In this document: positions 18,000 to 26,813 of the stretch, one piece after another
How the letters are laid out: the number at the start of each line of letters is the position of its first letter
Position numbering within the stretch: the stretch's first letter is position 1
Source: Allobogoriella deserti
GTDB lineage: Bacteria > Actinomycetota > Actinomycetes > Actinomycetales > Actinomycetaceae
Reading direction: 5' to 3'
DNA length: 64,000 bases
Assembly: GCF_042680605.1 (NCBI RefSeq)
Contig: NZ_JBHUEE010000010.1
Coordinates: forward strand, 1-64,000
Translations under genes and position numbers: made by a program
Notes under the pieces: generated by a model
The model's input: the letters and a program-made list of their open reading frames with translations, nothing else
What the model was told of the DNA's origin: nothing
Databases searched by the model: none

Positions 18000-18682
18000 A
18001 GCTCAACCGCGCGTCCCTGAAGGACCAGGCCCTCGCGGTCATCCGCGAGTCGATGCTCTCCGGTGAGATCCGGCCGGGGGAGACCTACAGCGCGGCGGGG
18101 ATGGCGGCTCGGCTCGGCACGTCGAACGGGCCGGTGCGAGAGGCGATGCTCACCCTGGTCGAGCAGGGCATCATGCAGGTGGTCCCGAACGTCGGCTTCC
18201 AGGTCACCCCGCTGACCGAGGACGATCTCGCCGAGATCTACGAGCTGCGCGTCATGCTCGAGGTCCCTGCCATGCGGCGCCTGGCCGAGCAGGGAATCGA
18301 CGGCCGTGATGAGCAGCCTCGGCGCCATGCCGAGGCGTGCGCCCGCGCGGCCGCGAACGGCGACGTCAAGGCCTTCATCACCGCCGACCGCGACTTCCAC
18401 CTCGTGCTGCTGGACCTGGTCGGAAACGCGCGGCTGGCGAAGATCGTGGCGAACCTGCGCGACCAGACCCGGCTCTACGGTCTCAATCTCGCCGGCGCGG
18501 AGAAGCTGCGCGCCTCGGCGGCCGAGCTCACCGAGCTCGTCGATGCGCTGGTCGGCCGGGACCCCGACCGTGCCGAACGCGTCATGACCTCGCACCTGGC
18601 GCAGGTGCGGCAGGAGTGGGCGCCACCGGAGCAGACACCGGAATCGTCCCCGCAGGTCGCGCGATCCCCGGTCGCGGGCTGA
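17996..18682 (+). CDS. GntR-family (FCD subfamily) regulator, probable regulator of putA
   Basis: The 228-residue protein has a GTG start embedded in the putA stop (GTGA), so the two genes are translationally coupled. Residues 1-72 are the winged helix (LKDQALAVIRESMLSGEIRPGE, GPVREAMLTLVEQG). Residues 80-215 are the all-helical FCD ligand domain with the metal-binding Asp/His pattern (DRDFHLVLLDLVGN, LVDALVGRDPDRAERVMTSHL). Position and the palindrome in the putA promoter suggest it senses proline or a pathway intermediate. The extra C-terminal tail is low complexity. Confidence 0.9.
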   Translation: MKLNRASLKDQALAVIRESMLSGEIRPGETYSAAGMAARLGTSNGPVREAMLTLVEQGIMQVVPNVGFQVTPLTEDDLAEIYELRVMLEVPAMRRLAEQGIDGRDEQPRRHAEACARAAANGDVKAFITADRDFHLVLLDLVGNARLAKIVANLRDQTRLYGLNLAGAEKLRASAAELTELVDALVGRDPDRAERVMTSHLAQVRQEWAPPEQTPESSPQVARSPVAG

Positions 18683-18748
18683 CGGCGACCTCGGGCGGCC
18701 AGCGATATTTCGTCGCCCGGCTCCGGCGGTGGCAGTAGCGTCGCGACC

Positions 18749-19645
18749 GTGTCCACCGAGCCCGAGCCCATGCGTCCCGTGCGCGTCGACATCGACGAGG
18801 CGCTGTCCGCCAACCGCGCGAACTGGGACGACCGGGCGGCGGTGCACGTCGCGTCCCGCGACTACGGCGTCGAGCGTTACCTCACCGACCCGGGGCACGT
18901 CTCCGACGTGGCGGCCGAGGATCTGCGGCTGCTCGCCCCGCACCTGCCGCCGAGCGGACTGACCGGCCTGGACGTCGTCCACCTGCAGTGCCACATCGGC
19001 ACGGACACGCTCTCGCTGGCGAGGCAGGGAGCCCGGATGACCGGGGTCGACCTCTCGCCCGCCTCACTCGCGGCGGCGCGCGAACTCGCCGTCCGCACCG
19101 GGACCGACATCCACTACGTCGAGGCCGAGGTCACCACCGCCGCCGCGGTACTCGGCCGGATGTACGACGTCGTCTACACCTCGACCGGCGTGCTGCCCTG
19201 GATCCCCGATCTCGACGCGTGGGCCCGAACCGTCGCACGCCTGCTGCGCCCCGGTGGAGTGTTCTACCTGCGCGACGCCCACCCGTTCCTGACCACGGTC
19301 GACGACAGCCGTGGCGTCGGCGCAGACGGGCAGGGCGACCTCCGCGTCGCGTACCGCTACTTCGGGGACGGGTGGGCGCAGACCTACGACGAGGCGCTGA
19401 CCTACACCGACGGCGACCACGCCGGCATCGAGCACACCCGCAACTACGAGTGGCCGCATCCCGTCTCGGAGATCGTCGGTGTGCTCCTCGGGGCCGGCCT
19501 GCGGCTGGTGGCCCTGGACGAGCATCGGACCCTGCCCTGGCAGGCTCTGCCGCAGATGCGCCCGGTCGAGGGCGGATGGGAGCTGCCCGGGGTGCAGCGT
19601 GATTCCCTGCCGGTGGCGTTGTCCGTCGTCGCCCGCCGGGACTGA
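18749..19645 (+). CDS. Class I SAM-dependent methyltransferase
   Basis: This 298-residue protein starts at GTG. It has a short helical N-terminal segment (NRANWDDRAAVHVAS), the SAM-binding motif VVHLQCHIGTDTLSLARQGARMTGVDLSP, and LLRPGGVFYLRDAHP as motif III. The opening NxxNWDxRAxxH is typical of a widespread small-molecule methyltransferase subfamily. The acceptor is unknown. It stands between the proline genes and an ABC exporter with no overlap, so an operon link is not evident. Confidence 0.8.
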   Translation: MSTEPEPMRPVRVDIDEALSANRANWDDRAAVHVASRDYGVERYLTDPGHVSDVAAEDLRLLAPHLPPSGLTGLDVVHLQCHIGTDTLSLARQGARMTGVDLSPASLAAARELAVRTGTDIHYVEAEVTTAAAVLGRMYDVVYTSTGVLPWIPDLDAWARTVARLLRPGGVFYLRDAHPFLTTVDDSRGVGADGQGDLRVAYRYFGDGWAQTYDEALTYTDGDHAGIEHTRNYEWPHPVSEIVGVLLGAGLRLVALDEHRTLPWQALPQMRPVEGGWELPGVQRDSLPVALSVVARRD

Positions 19646-19776
19646 CGGCGCGGGCCGGCTCAGCAGGTACGACGCAGGTTCAGCTCGGACACAGCGAACC
19701 GTTTCCGAATCGAGACCGTCGCCGTGCCACGGAGACGGCATGCTGGAATCGATCCCCAGACCGCCGAAGGAGACTC

Positions 19777-20733
19777 ATGCCAGACGCGCCCGCGCGCGAC
19801 GTCCTCGCCGTGGACGGACTCGTCCGACGCTTCGGGAAGCTGACGGCGGTCGACGGCGTCTCGTTCCACGTTGCTCCGGGTGAGACCTACGGTTTGCTCG
19901 GTCCCAACGGCGCCGGCAAGACCACGACGATCTCCATGATCGCCGGGCTCATCCGCGCCGACGCCGGAACGATCACCGTCGCGGGCGAGCCGGTCGGACC
20001 CCAGCACGTGGCCGTCCGGCGCCGCATCGGCCTCGTCCCGCAGGACCTCGCGATCTACCCCGAGCTCACCGCGCGCGAGAATCTCCGCTTCTTCGGTCGT
20101 CTCCAGGGGCTGGGCGGGCACGACCTCGCCCGCCGCGTCGCGGACGTGCTGCAGCTCGTCGGCCTCGACAGCCGTGCCGACGGCGCCACCAAGGAGTTCT
20201 CCGGCGGGATGAAGCGCCGTCTCAACATCGGCATCGGCCTGCTGCACCGACCCGAGCTCCTCATCCTCGACGAGCCGACCGTCGGGGTGGACCCGCAGTC
20301 CCGCAACGCCATCCTCGAATCCGTCGAGGCCCTCTCGGTCGAAGGGATGGCCGTCCTCTACACCACGCACTACATGGAGGAGGCCGAACGTCTCTGCGAC
20401 CGGATCGCGATCGTCGACTCCGGGCGCATCCAGGCCGAGGGCACGCGTGACGACCTCATCCGGATGCTCGGCGGCGTCGACCAGGTCCGGCTCGCCGGCG
20501 ACGGCGATCTCGAGGCGGCCGCCGCTGCGCTGCGTGAGCTCCCCGCCGTCGAGCGGGCCGAGGCGGGCGCCGACCATGCCGTGGTCCTGGCCGTGCGCGA
20601 CGCGCCGTCCGCGGTCGCGAGCCTGGTCACCGGCGCCACCGAGGCCGGGCTCGCCCTGCACGACGTCGAGATCACCCGGCCCAACCTCGAGGCCGTCTTC
20701 CTGCACCTGACCGGCAAGGCTCTGCGGGACTGA
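19777..20733 (+). CDS. ABC-2 exporter ATP-binding protein (DrrA-like)
   Basis: The 318-residue ATPase shows Walker A GPNGAGKTTT, the Q-loop in LVPQDLAIYPELTA, the signature FSGGMKRRLN, Walker B LLILDEPTVGVDP, and the switch His in TTHYMEEAERLCD. The C-terminal 90 residues form the DrrA-type accessory domain. It energises the two permeases that follow directly. The family exports antibiotics, lipids or polyketides; the cargo is unknown. GAAGGAGA precedes the ATG. The 130-bp upstream region has no regulator gene next to it. Confidence 0.92.
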   Translation: MPDAPARDVLAVDGLVRRFGKLTAVDGVSFHVAPGETYGLLGPNGAGKTTTISMIAGLIRADAGTITVAGEPVGPQHVAVRRRIGLVPQDLAIYPELTARENLRFFGRLQGLGGHDLARRVADVLQLVGLDSRADGATKEFSGGMKRRLNIGIGLLHRPELLILDEPTVGVDPQSRNAILESVEALSVEGMAVLYTTHYMEEAERLCDRIAIVDSGRIQAEGTRDDLIRMLGGVDQVRLAGDGDLEAAAAALRELPAVERAEAGADHAVVLAVRDAPSAVASLVTGATEAGLALHDVEITRPNLEAVFLHLTGKALRD

Positions 20734-20736
20734 CCG

Positions 20737-21897
20737 GTGCGCACTCTCTGGACCCTCACCGCCAACGACCTGCGCCAGCGCCTGCGCGACAAGTCCGTCC
20801 TCATCTTCGGCCTCGTGGTGCCCCTCGCACTCATCAGCGTGCTCAACCTCGTCTTCGGTGACACCGACCAGGTCGAGCTGAGCCGCACCACGGTGGCCGT
20901 GGACGCACCGTCGGGCGAGGTGGTCGGTGACGCCCTGCTCGCTACCTACGACCAGCTCGAGGGCATCCCGCTCACGGTCGAGCGCGCAGAGAACGCCGAG
21001 GCCAGGGTCCGCGACGGGGACGCCCAGCTCGCCGTGACGGTCCCCGACGGCTTCGACGAGGCCCTGGTCGGCGGCGAGGACACGACCGTCGAGGTGGTCC
21101 AGGGGGACGACACCGGGCTGGAGGTCTCCGTGGTGGTGTCCGTGACCCGCACTGTGCTCGACCAGTACCGCGCCGGCGTCGTCGCCTCCGCCGCAGCCGG
21201 TCGGGCGGGCATGGCTCCCGACGAGGTAGCCACCGTTGCCGAGCAGGTCGCCGCGACGGCGTCGGAGATGACTCTGACCGAGGGGCGCACCTCGGACCAG
21301 CAACTCGACACCGGGGCCGCGCTCGTGGCCGGCCAGGCGGGCCTGTTCCTGTTGTTCACGGTCGGGTTCGGCGTGCTCGGTCTGCTCACCGAACGCAAGC
21401 AGGGCACCCTGGCGCGGATCCGGTCGGCTCCCGTACGCGCCGGGACCGTGGTCCTGTCCAAGGCTCTGGTCAGCCTCGTGCTCGGCGTGGTCGCCACCGG
21501 CCTGCTGCTCACCGTGGGCGCAGTGCTCTTCGGGGCGGAGTTCGGCTCGCCGGTCCTCGTCGGACTGCTCATCGTCTGCGTCGTGACGGCCGGAACGTCC
21601 CTGATGTTCATCATCGCCCGGGTGGCTCGGACCGAGGAGCAGGCCAACGTCGCCCAGTCGATCCTCGCGATCGGTCTGGGCGTGGCCGGCGGCTCGTTCT
21701 TCCCGATCGCCGCCTCCGGCCTGCTCGGTACCGTTCTCGACCTCAACCCGATCGCCGCGTTCACCCGTGGGCTCGGTATCACCGGCGGAGGAGGTGGGCT
21801 CGGTGACCTGGCGGGACCGATCGCGATCATGTTGGGCTTCGCCGTCGTCTGCCTGGGTCTCTCCCGGCTCATCCCGGACCGGACGGAGGCACTGTGA
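20737..21897 (+). CDS. ABC-2 type permease subunit 1
   Basis: This 386-residue protein begins with a GTG three bases after the ATPase stop. It has one span near residues 24-42, a large extracellular domain of about 150 residues, then five clustered spans in the C-terminal half, which is the ABC2_membrane_3 architecture. FLLFTVGFGVLGLLTERKQGTLARI carries the conserved RxxGTL-like coupling segment. It pairs with the next gene as a heterodimeric pore. Confidence 0.88.
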   Translation: MRTLWTLTANDLRQRLRDKSVLIFGLVVPLALISVLNLVFGDTDQVELSRTTVAVDAPSGEVVGDALLATYDQLEGIPLTVERAENAEARVRDGDAQLAVTVPDGFDEALVGGEDTTVEVVQGDDTGLEVSVVVSVTRTVLDQYRAGVVASAAAGRAGMAPDEVATVAEQVAATASEMTLTEGRTSDQQLDTGAALVAGQAGLFLLFTVGFGVLGLLTERKQGTLARIRSAPVRAGTVVLSKALVSLVLGVVATGLLLTVGAVLFGAEFGSPVLVGLLIVCVVTAGTSLMFIIARVARTEEQANVAQSILAIGLGVAGGSFFPIAASGLLGTVLDLNPIAAFTRGLGITGGGGGLGDLAGPIAIMLGFAVVCLGLSRLIPDRTEAL

Positions 21898-23063
21898 GAC
21901 AACTGGCCGCACCCGTCGCGATCGCCGGCACCGAGCTGCGCCGGTTCCTCAAGGACCGGTCGAACATCTTCTTCGTCTTCATCTTCCCGTTGCTGCTGGT
22001 CCTCGTCATCGGGGCCCAGTTCGGTCAGTCCGCCTCCTCGGGGCGGGTGATCGTGGTCGGCGACGGCGAGCTCACCACCGCCCTCGAGACCACCCTCGAG
22101 CGTGAGGGGGTGACGCTCGCTGCGGCGGAGTCGGGCGAGATGCGTGAGCAGGTGGCTCGTGGTCGCGCCGACGCCGGGCTCATCGTCGACGACGGCGACG
22201 AGGACGCCTACGCCGCCGGCGACCCGGTCGACCTCGAGGTGGTCCCGGGCAGTCAGGCCGGCTCCCTCGCCGCCGTCCAGGTGGTCCGCACCGCCGTGCA
22301 GGCGGTGGCCCTCGACCAGGCGCGGGTCAGCGTGCTCACCGCGGCGGGCGTGGACGCCGAGGACGCCCGGGAATCCGTCGCGGCGGCCGAGCAGGAGATC
22401 GGCGTTGCGGACGTCCAGGTCGTCGACACCTCACGGCTCGCGCAGGAGTTCTCCGGCATCGGGCAGTTCGACGTCGGCGCCGGCTCGCAGGTGCTGCTGT
22501 TCGTGTTCCTCATGTCGCTCGCCGGTAGCGCCACCCTGATCGGCTCGCGCCGCCTGGGTGTCGTCCGTCGTGTCATGGCCGGACCGGTCTCCTCGGGTGC
22601 CATGCTCACCGGCGAGGCGCTCGGCCGGCTGGTCATCGCCCTGTTCCAGGGCTGCTACATCATGGCCGCGACGGCACTGCTGTTCCGCGTCGACTGGGGC
22701 AACCTCGGCCTGTCACTGCTCGTGCTGCTGCTCTTCGGAGCGGTCTCGGCCGGCGCCGGGATGGTGCTCGGCTCGATCATGGACAACGAGGGCGCCGCCT
22801 CGGGGGTGGGCGTCGGGCTCGGTCTGGTGCTCGCCGCCCTCGGCGGCTGCATGCTCCCGCTGGAACTGTTCCCGGACACTCTGCGCACGGTCGCGAACGT
22901 GACCCCGCACGCGTGGGCGTACCAGGCGTTCGCGGAGGTTACGCGGCACGGCGCCGGTCTGACGGACATCCTGCCCCAGCTCGGCGTGCTGGCGGCCATG
23001 GCGGCGGCGCTGCTCGTGCTCGGCGGGTACCTGCTGCGACGCAGCCTCGCCCGGGCCATGTGA
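21894..23063 (+). CDS. ABC-2 type permease subunit 2
   Basis: The 389-residue permease starts with GTG overlapping the previous stop by four bases. Layout mirrors its partner: an N-terminal span after LRRFLKDRSNIFFVF, a large extracellular loop to about residue 190, then five to six spans, with RRLGVVRRVMAGPVSS as the cytosolic coupling motif. The similarity of the two subunits suggests an old duplication. It is the last gene of the exporter operon and is convergent with the SelW-like gene. Confidence 0.88.
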   Translation: MRQLAAPVAIAGTELRRFLKDRSNIFFVFIFPLLLVLVIGAQFGQSASSGRVIVVGDGELTTALETTLEREGVTLAAAESGEMREQVARGRADAGLIVDDGDEDAYAAGDPVDLEVVPGSQAGSLAAVQVVRTAVQAVALDQARVSVLTAAGVDAEDARESVAAAEQEIGVADVQVVDTSRLAQEFSGIGQFDVGAGSQVLLFVFLMSLAGSATLIGSRRLGVVRRVMAGPVSSGAMLTGEALGRLVIALFQGCYIMAATALLFRVDWGNLGLSLLVLLLFGAVSAGAGMVLGSIMDNEGAASGVGVGLGLVLAALGGCMLPLELFPDTLRTVANVTPHAWAYQAFAEVTRHGAGLTDILPQLGVLAAMAAALLVLGGYLLRRSLARAM

Positions 23064-23108
23064 GTTGGCCGGAGGCGGGACTGCGACGCCGGCCGGTAGC
23101 GGTAGCGG

Positions 23109-23411
23109 CTACTCCGTGTCCATCCGGGATCCGTCAGCGTGCCCGAGCGACTTCTCCGGTGCCACCAGGTCCCGGACCCGGCGCTTCAGGTCGGTGATCT
23201 CGGGGAACCCGCCGTCGCGCTTGCGGTTCCAGACGTGGGTGTCGTCGACGTCGATCCGGAACACCCCGCCCGTGGCCGGCACCAGGGCGACCTCGCCGAG
23301 TTCGTCGGCGAAGGTCTGCAGGAGCTCACCGGCGTACCACTGGGCACGCAGTTGCCACCGGCACTGCGTGCAGTACGTGATGACGACGCGAGGCGAGGCG
23401 GGGGCAGCCAT
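23109..23411 (-). CDS. SelT/SelW/SelH (Rdx) family thioredoxin-like protein
   Basis: The protein has 100 residues from the ATG at 23411, whose start keeps the fold intact. A CxxC pair in VVITYCTQCRWQLRA opens the family fold; here both positions are Cys and no in-frame UGA is needed, so it is not a selenoprotein. The later segment FADELGEVALVPATGGVFRIDVD matches the strand carrying the family's GxFE-like turn. A thiol redox role is assumed from the family. Confidence 0.8.
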   Translation of the reverse strand: MAAPASPRVVITYCTQCRWQLRAQWYAGELLQTFADELGEVALVPATGGVFRIDVDDTHVWNRKRDGGFPEITDLKRRVRDLVAPEKSLGHADGSRMDTE

Positions 23412-23494
23412 GGCCCCACCTTCCCACGCAGGGCACGGCACGGGCAGGGCGGGCGGCCGTCTCGCAACTGCACCGGGTACGGCATGCTGGTCGC

Positions 23495-24421
23495 ATGACG
23501 TCCGCCCGGCCCCTCCTCCTGCTCGACTCCGCGTCCCTGTACTTCCGTGCGTTCTACGGCGTCCCGGAGACGATCACCGCCGACGACGGCACGCCGGTCA
23601 ACGCGATCCGCGGATTCCTCGACATGATCGCCCAGCTCGTCACGGACCGTCGCCCCGGACGGCTCGTGGCGTGCTGGGACGAGGCCTGGCGGCCCGCGTT
23701 CCGGGTGGAGAAGATCTCGACCTACAAGAGTCACCGGCTCGCCGACGACGGCGTCAGCGAGATGGTGCCCGACGGGCTCGTGCCGCAGGTGCCCGTCATT
23801 GTCGAGGCGCTCGCCGCGCTCGGGATCGCCCGGGTCGGGGCGGCGGGGTACGAGGCCGACGACGTCATCGGCACGCTGGTGGCGCGTGAGGTCGGTTCGG
23901 GTTCGGCCACGCCGGTCGAGGTGGTCACCGGCGACCGCGACCTGTTCCAGCTCGTCGACGACGAGGCCGGTGTCACGGTGCTCTACACCATCCGCGGGCT
24001 GAAGAACCTGCAGACCGTGGACCAGCGCCTGCTGCAGGAGAAGTACGGTGTGCGGACCGGCCAGGCGTACGCCGACCTTGCCACGCTCCGCGGGGACCCG
24101 AGCGACGGGCTGCCCGGCGTGGCCGGGGTGGGGGAGAAGACCGCGGCATCGTTGCTCGCGAAGTTCGGCGACCTGCCCGGGATCCTCGCCGCCGTCGAGG
24201 CCGGTCAGGTCAGCGCGGCGCACCAGGCGCGGTTCGCCACGGCGAAGGACTATCTCCAGCAGGCGCCCGCGGTGGTTCGTGTCGCCCGGGACGCCCCGGT
24301 GGCCGAGGTCGACGACGCGCTGCCGGCCGCGCCCGCGGATCCGCAGGCGGCGCACGAGCTCGCCGAGCGCTGGAACCTCGGGGGCTCGATGAACCGCGTG
24401 CTCGCCGCACTCGCCGGCTGA
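23495..24421 (+). CDS. 5'-3' exonuclease (FEN/PolA N-terminal domain-like)
   Basis: This 308-residue protein consists of the flap-endonuclease fold only, without a polymerase. The PIN-like part has LLLLDSASLYFRAFYG, ACWDEAWRPAFRVEKI, the acidic cluster GYEADDVIGTLVA and VVTGDRDLFQLVDD. The helix-hairpin-helix part has DGLPGVAGVGEKTAASLLAKFG. It would process flaps or RNA primers, backing up DNA polymerase I. Actinobacteria usually carry such a stand-alone copy next to polA's own domain. The monocistronic placement fits. Confidence 0.92.
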   Translation: MTSARPLLLLDSASLYFRAFYGVPETITADDGTPVNAIRGFLDMIAQLVTDRRPGRLVACWDEAWRPAFRVEKISTYKSHRLADDGVSEMVPDGLVPQVPVIVEALAALGIARVGAAGYEADDVIGTLVAREVGSGSATPVEVVTGDRDLFQLVDDEAGVTVLYTIRGLKNLQTVDQRLLQEKYGVRTGQAYADLATLRGDPSDGLPGVAGVGEKTAASLLAKFGDLPGILAAVEAGQVSAAHQARFATAKDYLQQAPAVVRVARDAPVAEVDDALPAAPADPQAAHELAERWNLGGSMNRVLAALAG

Positions 24422-24527
24422 CGCGGTCGGCGAGCGTCACCGGCTGTTCATCGTCTCGCTACCCGGTCCCGGTAGGAGTGGTCCGGGCGCCGCGTCCGCG
24501 CGCCCGACTGCGACCACAAGGAGACCG

Positions 24528-26206
24528 ATGCCCCGCTCCCTCCGACGCATCGCCACCGGGTCCCTGGCGACCGCCTGCGTCCTCGCCCTGTCCGCCACCA
24601 CCGCCGGCGCAGGGATCGTCACCGATCCCGTCGTCCACTCCGCCGACGACGCCGCCATCGAGCTCGCGCCGGCGGGCACCTTCGAGACCGGCGTGTTCGA
24701 CGAGGGCGCCTCCGAGATCGTGCAGGCGCACGGTGACCGGCTCTTCCAGGTCAACGCCGAAGCCGGGTCGGTCAGCGTCCTCGACATGTCCGATCCGGCC
24801 GAGATGCACCTGGAGTACTCCATCGCCTCGGACGGCGTCGCCAACTCCGTGGCGGTGCGCGACGACGGCCTCGGGGTCATCGCCTTCGAATCCGAGACCA
24901 AGACCGACCCGGGTCACCTTGTCTTCTTCGACGCCACCGCCGACGACGCCGACTCCGCCTACCTCGGCGAGGTCACCGTCGGTCCGCTGCCCGACATGGT
25001 CACCATCTCCCCGGACGGGCGCTACGCCGTCGTCGCGAACGAGGGGGAGCCGGCAGAGGACTACTCGGTGGACCCCGAGGGCACGGTCTCCGTGGTGCGC
25101 CTGCACCCGGTGCACGTGCGCGCCTCGACGCAGGGGCAGGTCCGCACCGCGGACTTCCGCGCCTACGAGGACGGGCGCCTGCCCGACGGCGTGCGTGTGT
25201 TCGGGCCGACCCCGCACGGTGACGACCGCCCTGTCTCGCGTAATCTCGAGCCGGAGTACATCGCCGTCGACGGCACCACCGCCTACGTGGTGCTCCAGGA
25301 GAACAACGCCGTCGCCGCTGTCGACCTGCGTTCGGCGCGAGTGCGCGACCTGTGGTCTCTCGGGACGCAAGATCACGGCGAGATCGGGCTCGACCCGTCC
25401 GACCGCGACCCACGTGACGCCCCGACGATCGACATCCGCACCTACGAGGGCCTGCACGGCATCCCCATGCCCGACGGCATCCACACCTACCGCTCCGGCG
25501 GTGAGACCTACCTCGTCACCGCCAACGAGGGCGACGCCCGCGAATGGGGCGACTACGTGGAGGCCTCGCGCGTCAAGGACCTCGAGGAGGACGGCTACGG
25601 TCCGGTGTGCGAGGACAGCCCGCTCGCCGGCGCCCTGGACGACGAGCACCTCGGACGGCTGGAGGTGACCATCGAGGACGGCTTCGACGCCGACCGTGGC
25701 TGCTACGAGGAGCTGTACGCCTTCGGCAGCCGGTCGGTCTCGATCTGGACCACCGACGGCGAGCAGGTGTTCGACTCCGGCTCCCAGCTCGAGGAGATCA
25801 CTGCCGCGGCGGTGCCGGAATTCTTCAATTCCAACCACAGCGAGTCGAACCTCGAGGGCCGCAGCGACAACAAGGGGCCGGAGCCGGAGAACCTCACGAT
25901 CGGGGAGGTCGACGGCCGAACCTACGCCTTCGTCGGCCTGGAGCGGATCGGCGGCGTGGTCGTCTTCGACATCACCGAGCCGGCCGACACCGAGTTCGTC
26001 ACGTACGTCAACAACCGGGACTTCTCTCCGTCTCGGTCGAGGAGGCCGATGAGCCGGAGCAGGTCCTCTCGGCGGCCGGCGATCTGGGTCCGGAGGGTCT
26101 CGACTTCATCCCGCCGGAGGCCTCACCCACGGATGAGCCGATGCTCGCCGTCGGCAACGAGGTTTCCGGCACCACCACGCTCTGGTCCGTCACCGGCACC
26201 GACTGA
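24528..26206 (+). pseudogene. Secreted choice-of-anchor I family protein, frameshifted near its 3' end
   Basis: A signal peptide (MPRSLRRIATGSLATACVLA, cleavage after TAGAG) is followed by a seven-bladed-propeller-type protein of the choice-of-anchor I family (LVTANEGDAREWGDY, FFNSNHSESN, GPEPENL, TYAFVGLERIGG). The frame is intact to about residue 498 (NNRDFS). At 26021-26030 (CTTCTCTCCG) two extra bases shift it. The true C-terminus continues in another frame as VSVEEADEPEQ ... WSVTGTD to a stop at 26204. Uncorrected translation would run on through the next gene and give a 761-residue chimera. The cause is a CT repeat expansion or a sequencing error. Confidence 0.85.
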
Positions 26207-26223
26207 GTCGGCCACGAGCCTCC

Positions 26224-26269
26224 CGACGCCCCGGGCCGGACCGCCACGTGCGGCCGACCCGGGGCGTCG
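26224..26269 (+). terminator. Strong GC hairpin after the choice-of-anchor I gene
   Basis: CGACGCCCCGGG (26224-26235) pairs perfectly with CCCGGGGCGTCG (26258-26269), with further pairing possible inside the 22-base loop. The long GC stem 18 bases after the stop codon at 26206 supports that stop as the real gene end. No T-run follows, as is usual in high-GC actinobacteria. Confidence 0.65.
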
Positions 26270-26303
26270 CACGCCCGGGCGTCGCCACGGGCCGGGCGGG
26301 TCA

Positions 26304-26813
26304 GTGCGGGCGATCCTCACCGGCTTCGAGGCCCTGCAACAGCTCGACGGCCGCCCGGGCATACTTGCCTTCACCGTCTCCGGGCGCATCTCGCGTCCCT
26401 GCGCCGAGGTCTACGAGGCCGTGGCGGACCCCGAGCAACTCTCGAAGTACTTCACCACGGGTGGAGCGCGCGGCCGGCTGGAGCCGGGAGCCGAGGTGAC
26501 CTGGGACTTCCATGACTTCCCCGGGCGGTTCCCCGTCACCGTGGTCGAGGCCGAACGGCCGCGGCGCATCGTCATCGAGTGGGACGGTGAGCACGTCGCG
26601 GGCGACCGTGGCGTCACCACGACGACGTTCGAGTTCGAGCCGCTCGATGACGACACCCGCACATTGGTCACCATCACCGAGTCCGCCTGGCGAGCGACGT
26701 CCGGTGGTGCGGCCAGCGCCTTCGGCAACTGCCAGGGCTGGACCGGAATGCTCGCGGCCATGAAGGTCTGGGTCGAGCACGGGATCAATCTGCGCGAAGG
26801 CTTCTACCGCTGA
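26304..26813 (+). CDS. SRPBCC (AHSA1-like) domain protein
   Basis: The gene encodes 169 residues from the GTG at 26304. It happens to lie in the same frame as the unshifted upstream open frame but is a separate gene beyond a terminator. The START/Bet v 1-type fold is evident: SRPCAEVYEAVADPEQLSKYFTTGGA, PGAEVTWDF, RIVIEWDGE, TLVTITESAW, and the amphipathic C-terminal helix GWTGMLAAMKVWVEHGI. Such proteins bind hydrophobic ligands or act in stress responses. It is convergent with the WYL regulator and their ends overlap by ten bases. Confidence 0.8.
   Translation: MRAILTGFEALQQLDGRPGILAFTVSGRISRPCAEVYEAVADPEQLSKYFTTGGARGRLEPGAEVTWDFHDFPGRFPVTVVEAERPRRIVIEWDGEHVAGDRGVTTTTFEFEPLDDDTRTLVTITESAWRATSGGAASAFGNCQGWTGMLAAMKVWVEHGINLREGFYR

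Noticed and set aside
19660..21912. 750-codon antisense frame opposite the ABC exporter genes
   Set aside because: It is Asp/Glu/Gly/His-rich without any domain and lies opposite well-defined ATPase and permease motifs. It reflects third-position GC bias only.
26018..26035. Programmed ribosomal frameshift in the choice-of-anchor I gene
   Set aside because: There is no slippery heptamer and no obvious downstream stimulatory hairpin within ten bases. A two-base CT insertion explains the shift more simply.
24528..26813. A single genuine 761-residue fusion of a propeller and an SRPBCC protein
   Set aside because: The expected family C-terminus continues in another frame to a stop at 26204, and a strong hairpin lies before the SRPBCC start. 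The residues between are Arg/Pro-rich nonsense.
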